From JAUVDZ01 sp042568205 (GTDB lineage Bacteria; Patescibacteriota; Gracilibacteria; UBA1369; PNNO01): a DNA stretch of 12,416 nt. Made by a program: the position numbers and the translations under genes. The notes under the pieces were generated by a model that was not told the origin of the DNA, made no database searches, and was given only the letters and a program-made list of their open reading frames with translations. Numbering within the stretch: position 1 is the first letter of the stretch; every line of letters begins with the position of its first letter. Positions 1 through 6,796 of the stretch are shown one piece after another. The stretch lies in the NCBI GenBank assembly GCA_042568205.1, contig JBHPJE010000018.1, positions 1 through 12,416 on the forward strand, written 5' to 3'.

Positions 1-1332
1 TGGAATTTCATAAACAATTGAATAATTTTTTATTTTTTCGATAGTTGTCTCCCCTACTCCTTTTGCAAACTTTCGAATTATTCTTTTCATTGAATTTTCA
101 TCATTCGGATCATAAATTGCACGCAAATAACTAAGTAAATCTTTAATTTCTGCCCTATCGTAAAAAGGAATTGCAGAAACAACCTGATATGGAATCCCCT
201 GCCTCAAAAAGGCTTCTTCAAGGGCTTTCCCTTGCAAGTGAGTTCTGAATAAAACTGCAAAATCACTAAATTTTCGCGCAATTTCTGTATCTTCAATCTG
301 TTTTAACTCTTTTGACTGTCTTGAAATCCCACCCATCTTCAAATCTATCGTATTAATTATATAATCCATCTCAGCATAATCATTATTTGCTTCACAAACA
401 TTAATCAAAGGCCCATCACTACTTTCTGCACTTAAATCTCGTTGCATTCGCTTCTCATTTTTCTCAATCACCTTTTCAGCAGCCTTAATTATCTGCGGAG
501 TAGAGCGATAATTTTGATCTAGCTTAATCAACTTCACATCACCAAAATCTTCACCAAATTTTAAAAAGTTTTGAACGTTCGCACCCCTAAATGCATAAAT
601 TGCCTGGTCCGAATCTCCAATTGCACATAAATTCCCATCACGTTTTGCCAATAATTTAACTAATTTATATTGTGCCTCATTTGTATCTTGATATTCATCA
701 ACTGAAATATATTTGAAAGGTAGAATTTCTAAAACTTCCGGATGTTTTTCCAATAATCGCACAGTTTTTACAATTAAATCATCAAAATCCACAGCATTTT
801 TTGCTTTGAGGGCAGCATTATAATTTCTATAAACCTCCTGCAAATCAAATGGTGCTTCTAAAGGTGAAACAAACTCATTTTTCAGCTTGCTTATGCGCTT
901 TAATAAATCCTGCAAACTCTTCTTTTTTGCGCCTTTTAGGTTCTCTTGCAAGAGTTCAATTTGGTCAGTAGGATCAAAAATTTTGAAATTTTTATCAATT
1001 CCAATTTTAAATGAATAATTTCTTAAAATTGTTAAACAAAGGGAGTGAAAAGTTCCAACAAATGGTAAATTTTCAGAATCCAAAAGCTCACTCAAACGTT
1101 CCCGCATCTCTAAAGCTGCTTTTTTAGTAAAAGTAATCAAAAGAATTTCTTTTGGATCAATCCTCTGCTCATTAATCATATAAACTGTTCGATAAACTAT
1201 AGTTCGAGTCTTTCCTGAACCCGGACCTGCTGCAATTAACATTGGACCATCCATAGTTTCAACAGCTTCTAGTTGTTTTTCATTCAGCAATTCAGAATAA
1301 TTGCATTTGTGGCTTGTTGGCATACTTTTCAT
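1..1332 (-). CDS. uvrD: UvrD/PcrA/Rep-type superfamily 1 DNA helicase, 3' part cut off by window edge
   Basis: ATP-dependent 3'-5' DNA helicase of the UvrD/PcrA/Rep family, expected to unwind DNA in excision repair or at stalled forks. About 444 codons are inside the window; the frame is still open at base 1, so the C-terminal third is missing. Visible motifs, counted from the ATG at 1332: the N-terminal LNEKQLEAV helix, Walker A GPGSGKT (Lys41), LITFTKKAALEMR (motif Ia), Walker B VDEYQDT (Asp212-Glu213), GDSDQAIYAFRGA (motif III) and LDQNYRS (motif IV). The last visible part, GVGETTIEKI, matches the 2B-subdomain region of PcrA. Two in-frame ATGs are possible, 1332 and 1323; neither has a Shine-Dalgarno sequence. 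Either way the start lies inside the 3' end of the EndoQ gene (32-41 bp overlap), suggesting translational coupling. Family is certain; UvrD versus PcrA or Rep orthology is not. Confidence 0.93.
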   Translation of the reverse strand, partial: MKSMPTSHKCNYSELLNEKQLEAVETMDGPMLIAAGPGSGKTRTIVYRTVYMINEQRIDPKEILLITFTKKAALEMRERLSELLDSENLPFVGTFHSLCLTILRNYSFKIGIDKNFKIFDPTDQIELLQENLKGAKKKSLQDLLKRISKLKNEFVSPLEAPFDLQEVYRNYNAALKAKNAVDFDDLIVKTVRLLEKHPEVLEILPFKYISVDEYQDTNEAQYKLVKLLAKRDGNLCAIGDSDQAIYAFRGANVQNFLKFGEDFGDVKLIKLDQNYRSTPQIIKAAEKVIEKNEKRMQRDLSAESSDGPLINVCEANNDYAEMDYIINTIDLKMGGISRQSKELKQIEDTEIARKFSDFAVLFRTHLQGKALEEAFLRQGIPYQVVSAIPFYDRAEIKDLLSYLRAIYDPNDENSMKRIIRKFAKGVGETTIEKIKNYSIVYEIP

Positions 1333-2578
1333 TGTCTTTAAAAATACTGATTTCTCCAAATTCACCATCATATCCCGGTTTCACATAAACATTTCCTTCT
1401 CGTACTCTTTGAATTCCCTCGGCAATAAATAAATCTGTTACTTTTTTAATATCATCAATCGGCGCTTCAAGTAAAATGTACATTTCATTTCCAAGTTGAC
1501 TAATTAAATTGTGATATTCGTTTAATACTTTCTTTGATCCGACTCCAACTTTATACGCTTCACCTATTATCTCATATAAAGGAATCGAATATCTATACGG
1601 AAGTGCGCGCGCATGATCTCCTCCTTTTTTTCGATCTGCCAAGTCCTCGATTCTATGCATTGTCCCTATAATAACTGGCTTCCCACATTCTTTGCATAAT
1701 CCCTTATTTTTCTTTGTTTCTTTTGGATCACAAGAATATTCACAAACTCTATGACCATCATAATGATATTTTCCTTCTTCAGGAAAGAATTCAATTGTTC
1801 CTAAGAAGCGTTTAGGATCTCCATTTCTAACTGCATCCCACATTCCATCATAACTTAGCTCACAATCAAAAACATTTAACTCACGAGCTAACTTAATTGG
1901 CGAATGTGCATCAGAATTTGAAATTAAAGTCACATTATCGAGTCCTGATATCCTCCAATTCATCGGAGGATCACTTGAAAGACCCGTTTCAACTGCAAAT
2001 ATCTTATCTGAAAGCTCATCAAAGCATTCTTCAATCGAATCAAAGCCTGATTTTGAACCAAGCATTGCAAAATGAGGAGTCCAGATGTGAGCCGGCACTA
2101 AATAACACCGATCAGAAACCTCAGTAATAATTTCTAGCAACTTTTTACTATCCAGACCAAGAATTGGTCTGCCATCTGACTTAATATTTCCAATTTTTCC
2201 AAGTTCCTGATTAATTTTTGAAGCTTCTTTAAGTCCAGGAGCAAAAACTATGTTATGAACCTTTCTACATTTTTCATTTTTCTTATAAATCGAAGAAATC
2301 TCTACAGAAAGCATAAAACGAACCTCTGCTTTACACGACTTCGGCACCTCTTTATCAATTTCTTTAGCATATTTCTCCTTTAATTTAAATAATCCTGGCT
2401 CTGCTTCTTCCAATTTCTCTGAAATCTCAACAAAATACTCTGGATAAGTAAAATCACCAGTGCCAATAACACGAATTCCTTTAAGTTGCGCCCATCTATA
2501 AAGACTTTCAAGGTTCATTTGCTTACTTGTAGCCCTTGAATACTTAGAATGGATATGTAGATCAGCAAAGAAAGGCAT
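1292..2578 (-). CDS. Endonuclease Q (EndoQ) family PHP-domain DNA repair nuclease
   Basis: 428 aa. EndoQ enzymes nick DNA 5' of uracil, hypoxanthine, xanthine or abasic sites and start repair of deaminated bases. Seen: an N-terminal PHP metal site, with DLHIHS (Asp6, His8, His10), GTGDF (Asp42), Glu93, His108, HIWTPH (His164, His169) and NSDAH (Asp223, His225). After it come the family-typical FFPEEGKYHYDGHR (264-277), a zinc-binding Cys4 set (Cys279, Cys283, Cys295, Cys298) and IGTMHRIEDLADR (304-316). The C-terminal region ends in QMQLF (424-428), which resembles a beta-clamp-binding peptide. Length agrees with archaeal EndoQ (about 420 aa). The ATG lies 1 nt after the TAG of the phosphatase gene, and the 3' end overlaps the helicase start, so the three genes form one cluster. 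Ends in TGA, so TGA is a stop in this organism. Family assignment rests on recalled EndoQ motifs and is strong; substrate range is inferred. Confidence 0.9.
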   Translation of the reverse strand: MPFFADLHIHSKYSRATSKQMNLESLYRWAQLKGIRVIGTGDFTYPEYFVEISEKLEEAEPGLFKLKEKYAKEIDKEVPKSCKAEVRFMLSVEISSIYKKNEKCRKVHNIVFAPGLKEASKINQELGKIGNIKSDGRPILGLDSKKLLEIITEVSDRCYLVPAHIWTPHFAMLGSKSGFDSIEECFDELSDKIFAVETGLSSDPPMNWRISGLDNVTLISNSDAHSPIKLARELNVFDCELSYDGMWDAVRNGDPKRFLGTIEFFPEEGKYHYDGHRVCEYSCDPKETKKNKGLCKECGKPVIIGTMHRIEDLADRKKGGDHARALPYRYSIPLYEIIGEAYKVGVGSKKVLNEYHNLISQLGNEMYILLEAPIDDIKKVTDLFIAEGIQRVREGNVYVKPGYDGEFGEISIFKDNEKYANKPQMQLF

Positions 2579-2579
2579 G

Positions 2580-3188
2580 CTACAAGTTGTAAATATCTAT
2601 ATATTTGTACTTTTTAGGCAAAATCCGATCAACATCATATTTAACTTCAACTTCATAAAGTGATAAATTTCCCATTTTTATCTGTCTAATCTCTTTTTCT
2701 GTTGAATTTGTGAACCATTCACCTAAAAGAACTCTAAAAACCATACCATGAGCAACAATTAAGATAGGGTCATCATCAACTTCAAGACAAACTTCATGAA
2801 TTGCATTTGCAACACGTTTAAACAACCCACCTTTTGACTCTCCGCCTGGAGGTGGCTTACCATCCTCATAAAAATCAGTACGGTATTGATCCCAATGTTC
2901 AACTTTAGTCTCAGCGCTCCACTCACCAAAATCCATTTCTTTTAAATCTTCTTTAACTGCTGATGGCAATTTAAGTTGTTCATTTATAATCTCTGCTGTT
3001 TCTTTTGCTCTTTCCAGAGGTGAATGTACAACATTTTCTAATTCAAATTTCTTAAAAATTTTAGCCATTTTTTTCACTTCATCCCTACCCTCTTTTGATA
3101 GAGGAGTGTCAACATCTCCCTGTATTACGCCGATTTTATTATATACAGATTGTGAATGTCGTAATAAATATAATGTTTTACTTAGCAT
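2580..3188 (-). CDS. Histidine phosphatase superfamily (phosphoglycerate mutase-like) protein
   Basis: 202 aa, cytoplasmic, no signal or membrane segment. Branch 1 histidine phosphatases remove phosphate through a phospho-histidine intermediate. Seen: LLRHSQS (Arg10, His11 as the phosphorylated histidine; the usual RHG is RHS here), the HSPLERAKETA block (Arg60), EMDFGEW with the acid Glu84, and VAHGMVFR (His147), so the catalytic set is complete. The overall pattern is that of CobC/alpha-ribazole phosphatase, PhoE and GpmB-like enzymes, whose substrates cannot be told from sequence. It is the first gene of the minus-strand cluster, followed after 1 nt by the EndoQ gene, which makes a link to nucleotide or damage metabolism possible but unproven. 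ATG 3188 fits a predicted promoter about 18 nt upstream of the start. Ends in TAG. Confidence 0.9.
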   Translation of the reverse strand: MLSKTLYLLRHSQSVYNKIGVIQGDVDTPLSKEGRDEVKKMAKIFKKFELENVVHSPLERAKETAEIINEQLKLPSAVKEDLKEMDFGEWSAETKVEHWDQYRTDFYEDGKPPPGGESKGGLFKRVANAIHEVCLEVDDDPILIVAHGMVFRVLLGEWFTNSTEKEIRQIKMGNLSLYEVEVKYDVDRILPKKYKYIDIYNL

Positions 3189-3212
3189 TTCTAATCAGTT
3201 AATTGCAGAAGA

Positions 3213-3241
3213 ATTCTAACATATTTGTAATTTATCGTGAA
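3213..3241 (-). promoter_or_regulatory. Predicted sigma-70 promoter of the phosphatase-EndoQ-helicase cluster
   Basis: On the minus strand: -35 TTCACG (3241-3236), 17-bp spacer, -10 TAGAAT (3218-3213). Transcription would start near 3206, leaving a leader of about 18 nt before the ATG at 3188, with no Shine-Dalgarno motif. It overlaps the oppositely oriented cyclase promoter, so the two may interfere or be regulated together. Confidence 0.5.
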
Positions 3242-3253
3242 ATCTAGTATTTT
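3225..3253 (+). promoter_or_regulatory. Predicted sigma-70 promoter of the nucleotide cyclase gene
   Basis: -35 TTGTAA (3225-3230), 17-bp spacer, -10 TATTTT (3248-3253). The expected start site near 3260 gives a leader of about 16 nt before ATG 3276. There is no Shine-Dalgarno motif; the bases before the ATG are A/T-rich. It overlaps the minus-strand promoter of the repair cluster in the 87-bp divergent gap. Confidence 0.5.
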
Positions 3254-3275
3254 AACTACCTAATAATTACTAAAT

Positions 3276-5351
3276 ATGTCAGATCACTTAAAAGACAGGT
3301 TGCCTAGCGAAGATCAGGTTTCAATACAAAGTGCTGAAGAACTTGCTTTATTATGGTGGAATAAACAAAAGAAGCAACCTGATAATATTCGTAAACGTGT
3401 AGAAACTGCTGCGATTTTAAGTAATCAACCTGTTCCAACAGATACAAGAGAAGGTATAACTGCAATGATTAGATTTGCTTTGAAACAAATAACTTCACTA
3501 CCTAAAGATAAAGCAGTACCTTTAGATAACAGAAGAATTAAAGTCCAATTAGAAGCTTATGAAAAAGGAGGCCTAAATCTCTTTGATCTTTTCCAATTTG
3601 AATTAGAACAAATTGCTGCATTAAATTTAATAGAACATCCGGAAGTGTTGAAAATATTACATGAAGTTAATATTGCTGCTTATAAAGCTCAAAAAGGTGC
3701 ACTTGATGGAGACTTCAGAGCTGATGCTTCTTCTGCACTAGATAAAGCGATTGATAGAACTAAAAAAGTTAAATTAGAGAAACCAATAGAATTTGTTTTA
3801 GCCAAAATTCAGGAGATCCTAAGTATTATTTCAAAATTTAAAAACGTTAGGCTTCTGCATTTTGATCCAGAACCAGAAAGCGATGATTTAGTAGCCTTTA
3901 ATTATCCTTTAACAAAAAGGCAAAATCGATTAAAGAAAAATCCTTATTTAGAAATACTACCACCTTTAGAAAACGACGAAGAAGATGAATATTCTGGGAC
4001 TAAAAGATGGAAAAAATATAAAGATGAACGTGGAGATTTAGAAGTCTATTTTATACAAGTTCCAACAAATGCAGGTGGATGTAAACTTGTATATAAATTA
4101 AGCTTTGGTGAAGAAGAATTTGGTTATATTGAATACGAATTTGAAGATGAAGGTGTGCACAAATTAGTTAAATCAAAATGTTCAAGTGTAAGTGCAATGA
4201 TGGATACATTCCTTAATGATAGATTAAAAGAAGATATTAAGAAACTAATTGATAAAAAGAAGAGAGAAATCCAGAAAAAACGTAAACCTCATCATTGGCC
4301 AGAAGTATTTACTAAATTAAGTGAGTATTTAAGCCAAATTATTGATCGTCCTTTTGTAATTACTTGCGATAGAAAGCCAGGTGCACATGAAAAACCCCTA
4401 GTAGTTGAAGTAAATGGGAAAGAAGCAAAAATCCTAGATAATATAAGTGAATCAGATATAAATGGTGAATCCTTTATTCTTAGATATGAAGATGAAGAAG
4501 GAGTTTTTGAAGTTGGAGAACTCATTTTTGATCCTTTAGATGAAAAAAGAGAAGGTATTATTGAAGAAGCTGTTTCATTTTTTGAAGGGATAGTACAATG
4601 GAGAGAGAATCAACGAGACTCTCACAGGTCTAATGTTGGACTATTGCCTGCTGATTTAAAAATTGATGATAATTTAGAAGAAGAACCTACAGAACATGAC
4701 TTTGGTGTCCTATATGCCGATATAGATGATTATAGTCAAACAATGACTCAACTTGCAGAAATGTATCCTGCAAAGAAAAATGCACTATCAGAAATTATGA
4801 GTGAATTCTTTGCAGAATCAAAAAGAATTATTGAACAGGAATTCCATGTAGTAGTAGATAAATTTGTTGGAGATGAAGTAATAATCTTAATAGGTGCTCC
4901 ATTTGACAAACAAGGGAGAGATGCATTTGGAGATATTGACCCTGATTTTATTAATTATATTGAAACAGGTTATGAAGTTTCACTAAAACTTCAAGAACTT
5001 CTAGATGAAATATCTGCAAAAATTGAAGAAAAATTACACATCACACTACCTAAGCCATTAAGATTTGCATGTGGTGAAGGATTATTGTTCGGAGCCCCAG
5101 TAGGTGTTTACGGAAATCTAGATATTAAAGGTGCAGGAGCAGATTATACAAGTATTTCTAATGAAATGAATTTAATTGCACGAGTATTAGACAATGCTGA
5201 TGCTGATGAATTCCTAATGGATTTACCAACGTACGAAAAATACATTGAATGTGGTGGTACTAAACTTATTGCTATTGGTGAACCATATGAAGTTCCTGCA
5301 AAAGGCGCACCAAATAATCGTGCTATGGTTGTTAAAATAGCCAAAAAATGA
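3276..5351 (+). CDS. Class III adenylate/guanylate cyclase with large unrecognised N-terminal region
   Basis: 691 aa, acidic, soluble, with no signal peptide or membrane helix. The last 215 residues form a class III nucleotide cyclase domain: VLYADIDDYS with first metal Asp482, VVDKFVGDEVIILIGAP with substrate Lys529 and second metal Asp533, and DYTSISNEMNLIAR with Thr625 at the purine-specifying position and transition-state Asn632 and Arg636. All catalytic residues are present, so an active homodimer making cAMP is likely; a Thr at the specificity position is usual in bacterial adenylate cyclases. Residues 1-475 match nothing I can name. Two segments (about 270-325 and 380-450), each a short strand with a Gly (FGYIEYEF, FEVGELIF) followed by a long helix, look like the tail of GAF domains, but this is a weak guess. 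Residues 320-340 are very Lys/Arg-rich. It has its own promoter. Ends in TGA. Confidence 0.85.
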   Translation: MSDHLKDRLPSEDQVSIQSAEELALLWWNKQKKQPDNIRKRVETAAILSNQPVPTDTREGITAMIRFALKQITSLPKDKAVPLDNRRIKVQLEAYEKGGLNLFDLFQFELEQIAALNLIEHPEVLKILHEVNIAAYKAQKGALDGDFRADASSALDKAIDRTKKVKLEKPIEFVLAKIQEILSIISKFKNVRLLHFDPEPESDDLVAFNYPLTKRQNRLKKNPYLEILPPLENDEEDEYSGTKRWKKYKDERGDLEVYFIQVPTNAGGCKLVYKLSFGEEEFGYIEYEFEDEGVHKLVKSKCSSVSAMMDTFLNDRLKEDIKKLIDKKKREIQKKRKPHHWPEVFTKLSEYLSQIIDRPFVITCDRKPGAHEKPLVVEVNGKEAKILDNISESDINGESFILRYEDEEGVFEVGELIFDPLDEKREGIIEEAVSFFEGIVQWRENQRDSHRSNVGLLPADLKIDDNLEEEPTEHDFGVLYADIDDYSQTMTQLAEMYPAKKNALSEIMSEFFAESKRIIEQEFHVVVDKFVGDEVIILIGAPFDKQGRDAFGDIDPDFINYIETGYEVSLKLQELLDEISAKIEEKLHITLPKPLRFACGEGLLFGAPVGVYGNLDIKGAGADYTSISNEMNLIARVLDNADADEFLMDLPTYEKYIECGGTKLIAIGEPYEVPAKGAPNNRAMVVKIAKK

Positions 5352-5357
5352 TATAAT
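5329..5357 (+). promoter_or_regulatory. Predicted sigma-70 promoter of the DUF1622 gene
   Basis: -35 TTGTTA (5329-5334), 17-bp spacer, consensus -10 TATAAT (5352-5357). It lies across the last codons and stop of the cyclase gene. The expected start near 5364 leaves a leader of about 20 nt, A-rich and without a Shine-Dalgarno motif, before ATG 5384. Read-through from the cyclase gene is also possible. Confidence 0.5.
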
Positions 5358-5383
5358 AAAGGCGAAAAATAAAATAAAAATAA

Positions 5384-5737
5384 ATGTTAACAACAATACT
5401 TGAATTCATTGTAACTTCTTTAGAAATTGTGGGAATCGCCATAATTCTTTTAGGTGTTTTAAGAACTATATACATGTTTGGATGGTGTGTATTTAAAAGA
5501 ATAAGAATTTCAACTGTTATGACTGAAATTCGTATGGATTTAAGTAATTATTTAGTACTAAGTTTAGAAGTTATTATTGGTAGAGATATTATTGAAACTT
5601 TCTTGTCTCCCTCAATAAATGACATAATTATTCTGGTTGCTCTTGTGCTGTTGAGAACTCTATTGGCATTTTTCCTTAATTACGAAATAACTCATATGCC
5701 GAAAAAAACTTTAGATAAGGCACTTGAGAAAAATTAA
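5384..5737 (+). CDS. DUF1622-type small membrane protein
   Basis: 117 aa integral membrane protein. Three hydrophobic segments are visible, at about 7-29, 55-75 and 79-100. The middle part carries the features I associate with DUF1622: EIRMDLSNYLVLSLEVIIG (48-66), then RDIIETFLSPS (67-77), then IILVALVLLRTLLAFFLNYE (82-101), meaning a conserved Glu, an Asp-Ile-Ile-x-T motif and an Arg-Thr pair near the last helix. The family has no established function. It begins 32 nt after the cyclase stop on the same strand, with its own promoter, so it may be co-expressed with the cyclase; a functional link is only suggested by position. Family assignment is from memory of the pattern and fairly confident. 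Confidence 0.8.
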   Translation: MLTTILEFIVTSLEIVGIAIILLGVLRTIYMFGWCVFKRIRISTVMTEIRMDLSNYLVLSLEVIIGRDIIETFLSPSINDIIILVALVLLRTLLAFFLNYEITHMPKKTLDKALEKN

Positions 5738-5752
5738 ACAATAAGCTAAAAT
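5724..5752 (+). promoter_or_regulatory. Predicted sigma-70 promoter of the SLH protein gene
   Basis: -35 TTGAGA (5724-5729, five of six consensus bases), 17-bp spacer, -10 TAAAAT (5747-5752, five of six). The predicted start site near 5759 falls inside the palindrome at 5754-5780, giving a leader of about 30 nt before ATG 5789. The -35 lies in the last codons of the DUF1622 gene. Confidence 0.55.
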
Positions 5753-5753
5753 T

Positions 5754-5780
5754 ATTAATTGGACAACTTGTACAATTAAT
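5754..5780. promoter_or_regulatory. 27-bp near-perfect palindrome, likely operator (or leader hairpin) of the SLH gene
   Basis: Read outward from the central C at 5767: arms ACAA (5763-5766) / TTGT (5768-5771), one mismatched pair (5762/5772), then ATTAATTG (5754-5761) / CAATTAAT (5773-5780). Twelve of 13 pairs are symmetric. Because symmetry runs right up to the centre, a dimeric repressor site fits better than an RNA hairpin. It starts 1 nt after the -10 box and ends 8 nt before the ATG. Alternatively, the stem plus the following T5CTT could act as a weak intrinsic terminator for the gene upstream. Confidence 0.55.
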
Positions 5781-5788
5781 TTTTTCTT

Positions 5789-6781
5789 ATGAAAAACTTT
5801 GCTAAACTTTTAATTCCACTTTTTTTACTAACTCTTTTTGCTCAAACAACATTAGCTGCTTTTAGTGATGTTGATCCTGCTCATGAAAACTATCATGCAA
5901 TTAATTATCTTGAAAGAACAGGGATAATTGAAGGTTATTCGGACGGAACATTTAGACCAGAACAAAATGTGGTAAGAGCCGAAGCAGTAAAAATTATTAT
6001 GGCTCCTTTATATGAGAGTTTTGATACAGTAAGTGAAAATCCTTTTCCGGATGTTACACCGGAGCAATGGTTTGCAGCATTTGTAAAAAAAGCAAAAGAC
6101 GAAAATGTAATTTCAGGTGATGGTGAAACAGGAAATTTTGAAGGTGCAAGAAATGTTAATTTAGCAGAATTCCTAAAAATCCTTACTTTAGCTTATAAAG
6201 TTGATTTAAATGGATACCAAAATCCATCTGAAATATTATTTGATGATGTTCAGGATTTAAATCAATGGTTTGTGCCTTATCTTTACTATGCTGCATCAAC
6301 TAATTTAGTACATGCAGAAGATGATAATAATATTTACCCAGGAAAAGATTTAACACGTGCAGATGTAGCTGAAATTACTTTTAGATTAATTATAAATGTT
6401 CAGGGTGGAGATGTTCAGCTTTATTTAAGTATGTCAGAAGCTGAAATGATTAAAGTGCTTCAATATTTAGATAATAATGATATTGATAATGCTGAAGTTG
6501 CTGTTGCAAAAGCTGTTCAATATTCAAGTAATGCTGTTTCTCTTTCACCTGATGTAGTTATTGTACTTGCAGCAGATAAAATTGCTCAATCCTTCAATGA
6601 ATTAGTTAAAGCTTATAGAGCAGGTTTAAATTTAGATTTTGTTGCTGTTGAAGCTAATGCTGGTCTTGCATGGAATTTAGCAGCTGAAGCAGTAAATCTT
6701 GATGAATCAGTAAGAACTTTAGCTGAAACAATTCAAAACATTGCCCACGACATGGCTGAGGATGCACGATTACACCAATAA
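5789..6781 (+). CDS. Secreted protein with three S-layer homology (SLH) repeats and a helical C-terminal domain
   Basis: 330 aa. A signal peptide occupies residues 1-23/24 (Lys2 and Lys6, hydrophobic core, TLA-A cleavage), so the protein is exported. Three SLH repeats follow: 25-70 (FSDVDP, then GIIEGYSDGTFRPEQNVVRAE), 86-134 (FPDVTPEQWF, VISGDGETGNFEG) and 151-203 (FDDVQDLNQWF, YPGKDLTRADVAEITF). The second is degenerate, with NLAE in place of TRAE. SLH modules bind cell-wall or surface glycan, so this probably sits in or under an S-layer. Residues 212-330 are Ala-rich and predicted helical, with no family I recognise. The gene follows a promoter and a palindrome. It converges with the fibre gene at 6797 over a 15-nt gap in which no terminator hairpin is visible. 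Confidence 0.88.
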   Translation: MKNFAKLLIPLFLLTLFAQTTLAAFSDVDPAHENYHAINYLERTGIIEGYSDGTFRPEQNVVRAEAVKIIMAPLYESFDTVSENPFPDVTPEQWFAAFVKKAKDENVISGDGETGNFEGARNVNLAEFLKILTLAYKVDLNGYQNPSEILFDDVQDLNQWFVPYLYYAASTNLVHAEDDNNIYPGKDLTRADVAEITFRLIINVQGGDVQLYLSMSEAEMIKVLQYLDNNDIDNAEVAVAKAVQYSSNAVSLSPDVVIVLAADKIAQSFNELVKAYRAGLNLDFVAVEANAGLAWNLAAEAVNLDESVRTLAETIQNIAHDMAEDARLHQ

Positions 6782-6796
6782 AAAAGTCGCCCTAGA

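Noticed and set aside
1897..2127. Small plus-strand ORF of 76 codons
   Set aside because: It lies entirely opposite the conserved EndoQ coding sequence, has no promoter and encodes a low-complexity protein without recognisable features; a shadow frame.
1292..5351. Alternative genetic code with TGA as glycine (as in Gracilibacteria and SR1)
   Set aside because: TGA ends the EndoQ gene right after its C-terminal motif and ends the cyclase gene; reading through would only add junk. TAG and TAA are also used as stops. Standard code fits.
5754..5788. Strong intrinsic terminator after the DUF1622 gene
   Set aside because: The stem is almost all A/T, the symmetry continues to the central base, leaving no room for a loop, and it sits between a good promoter and the next ATG. 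Kept as operator, with terminator as a minor alternative.
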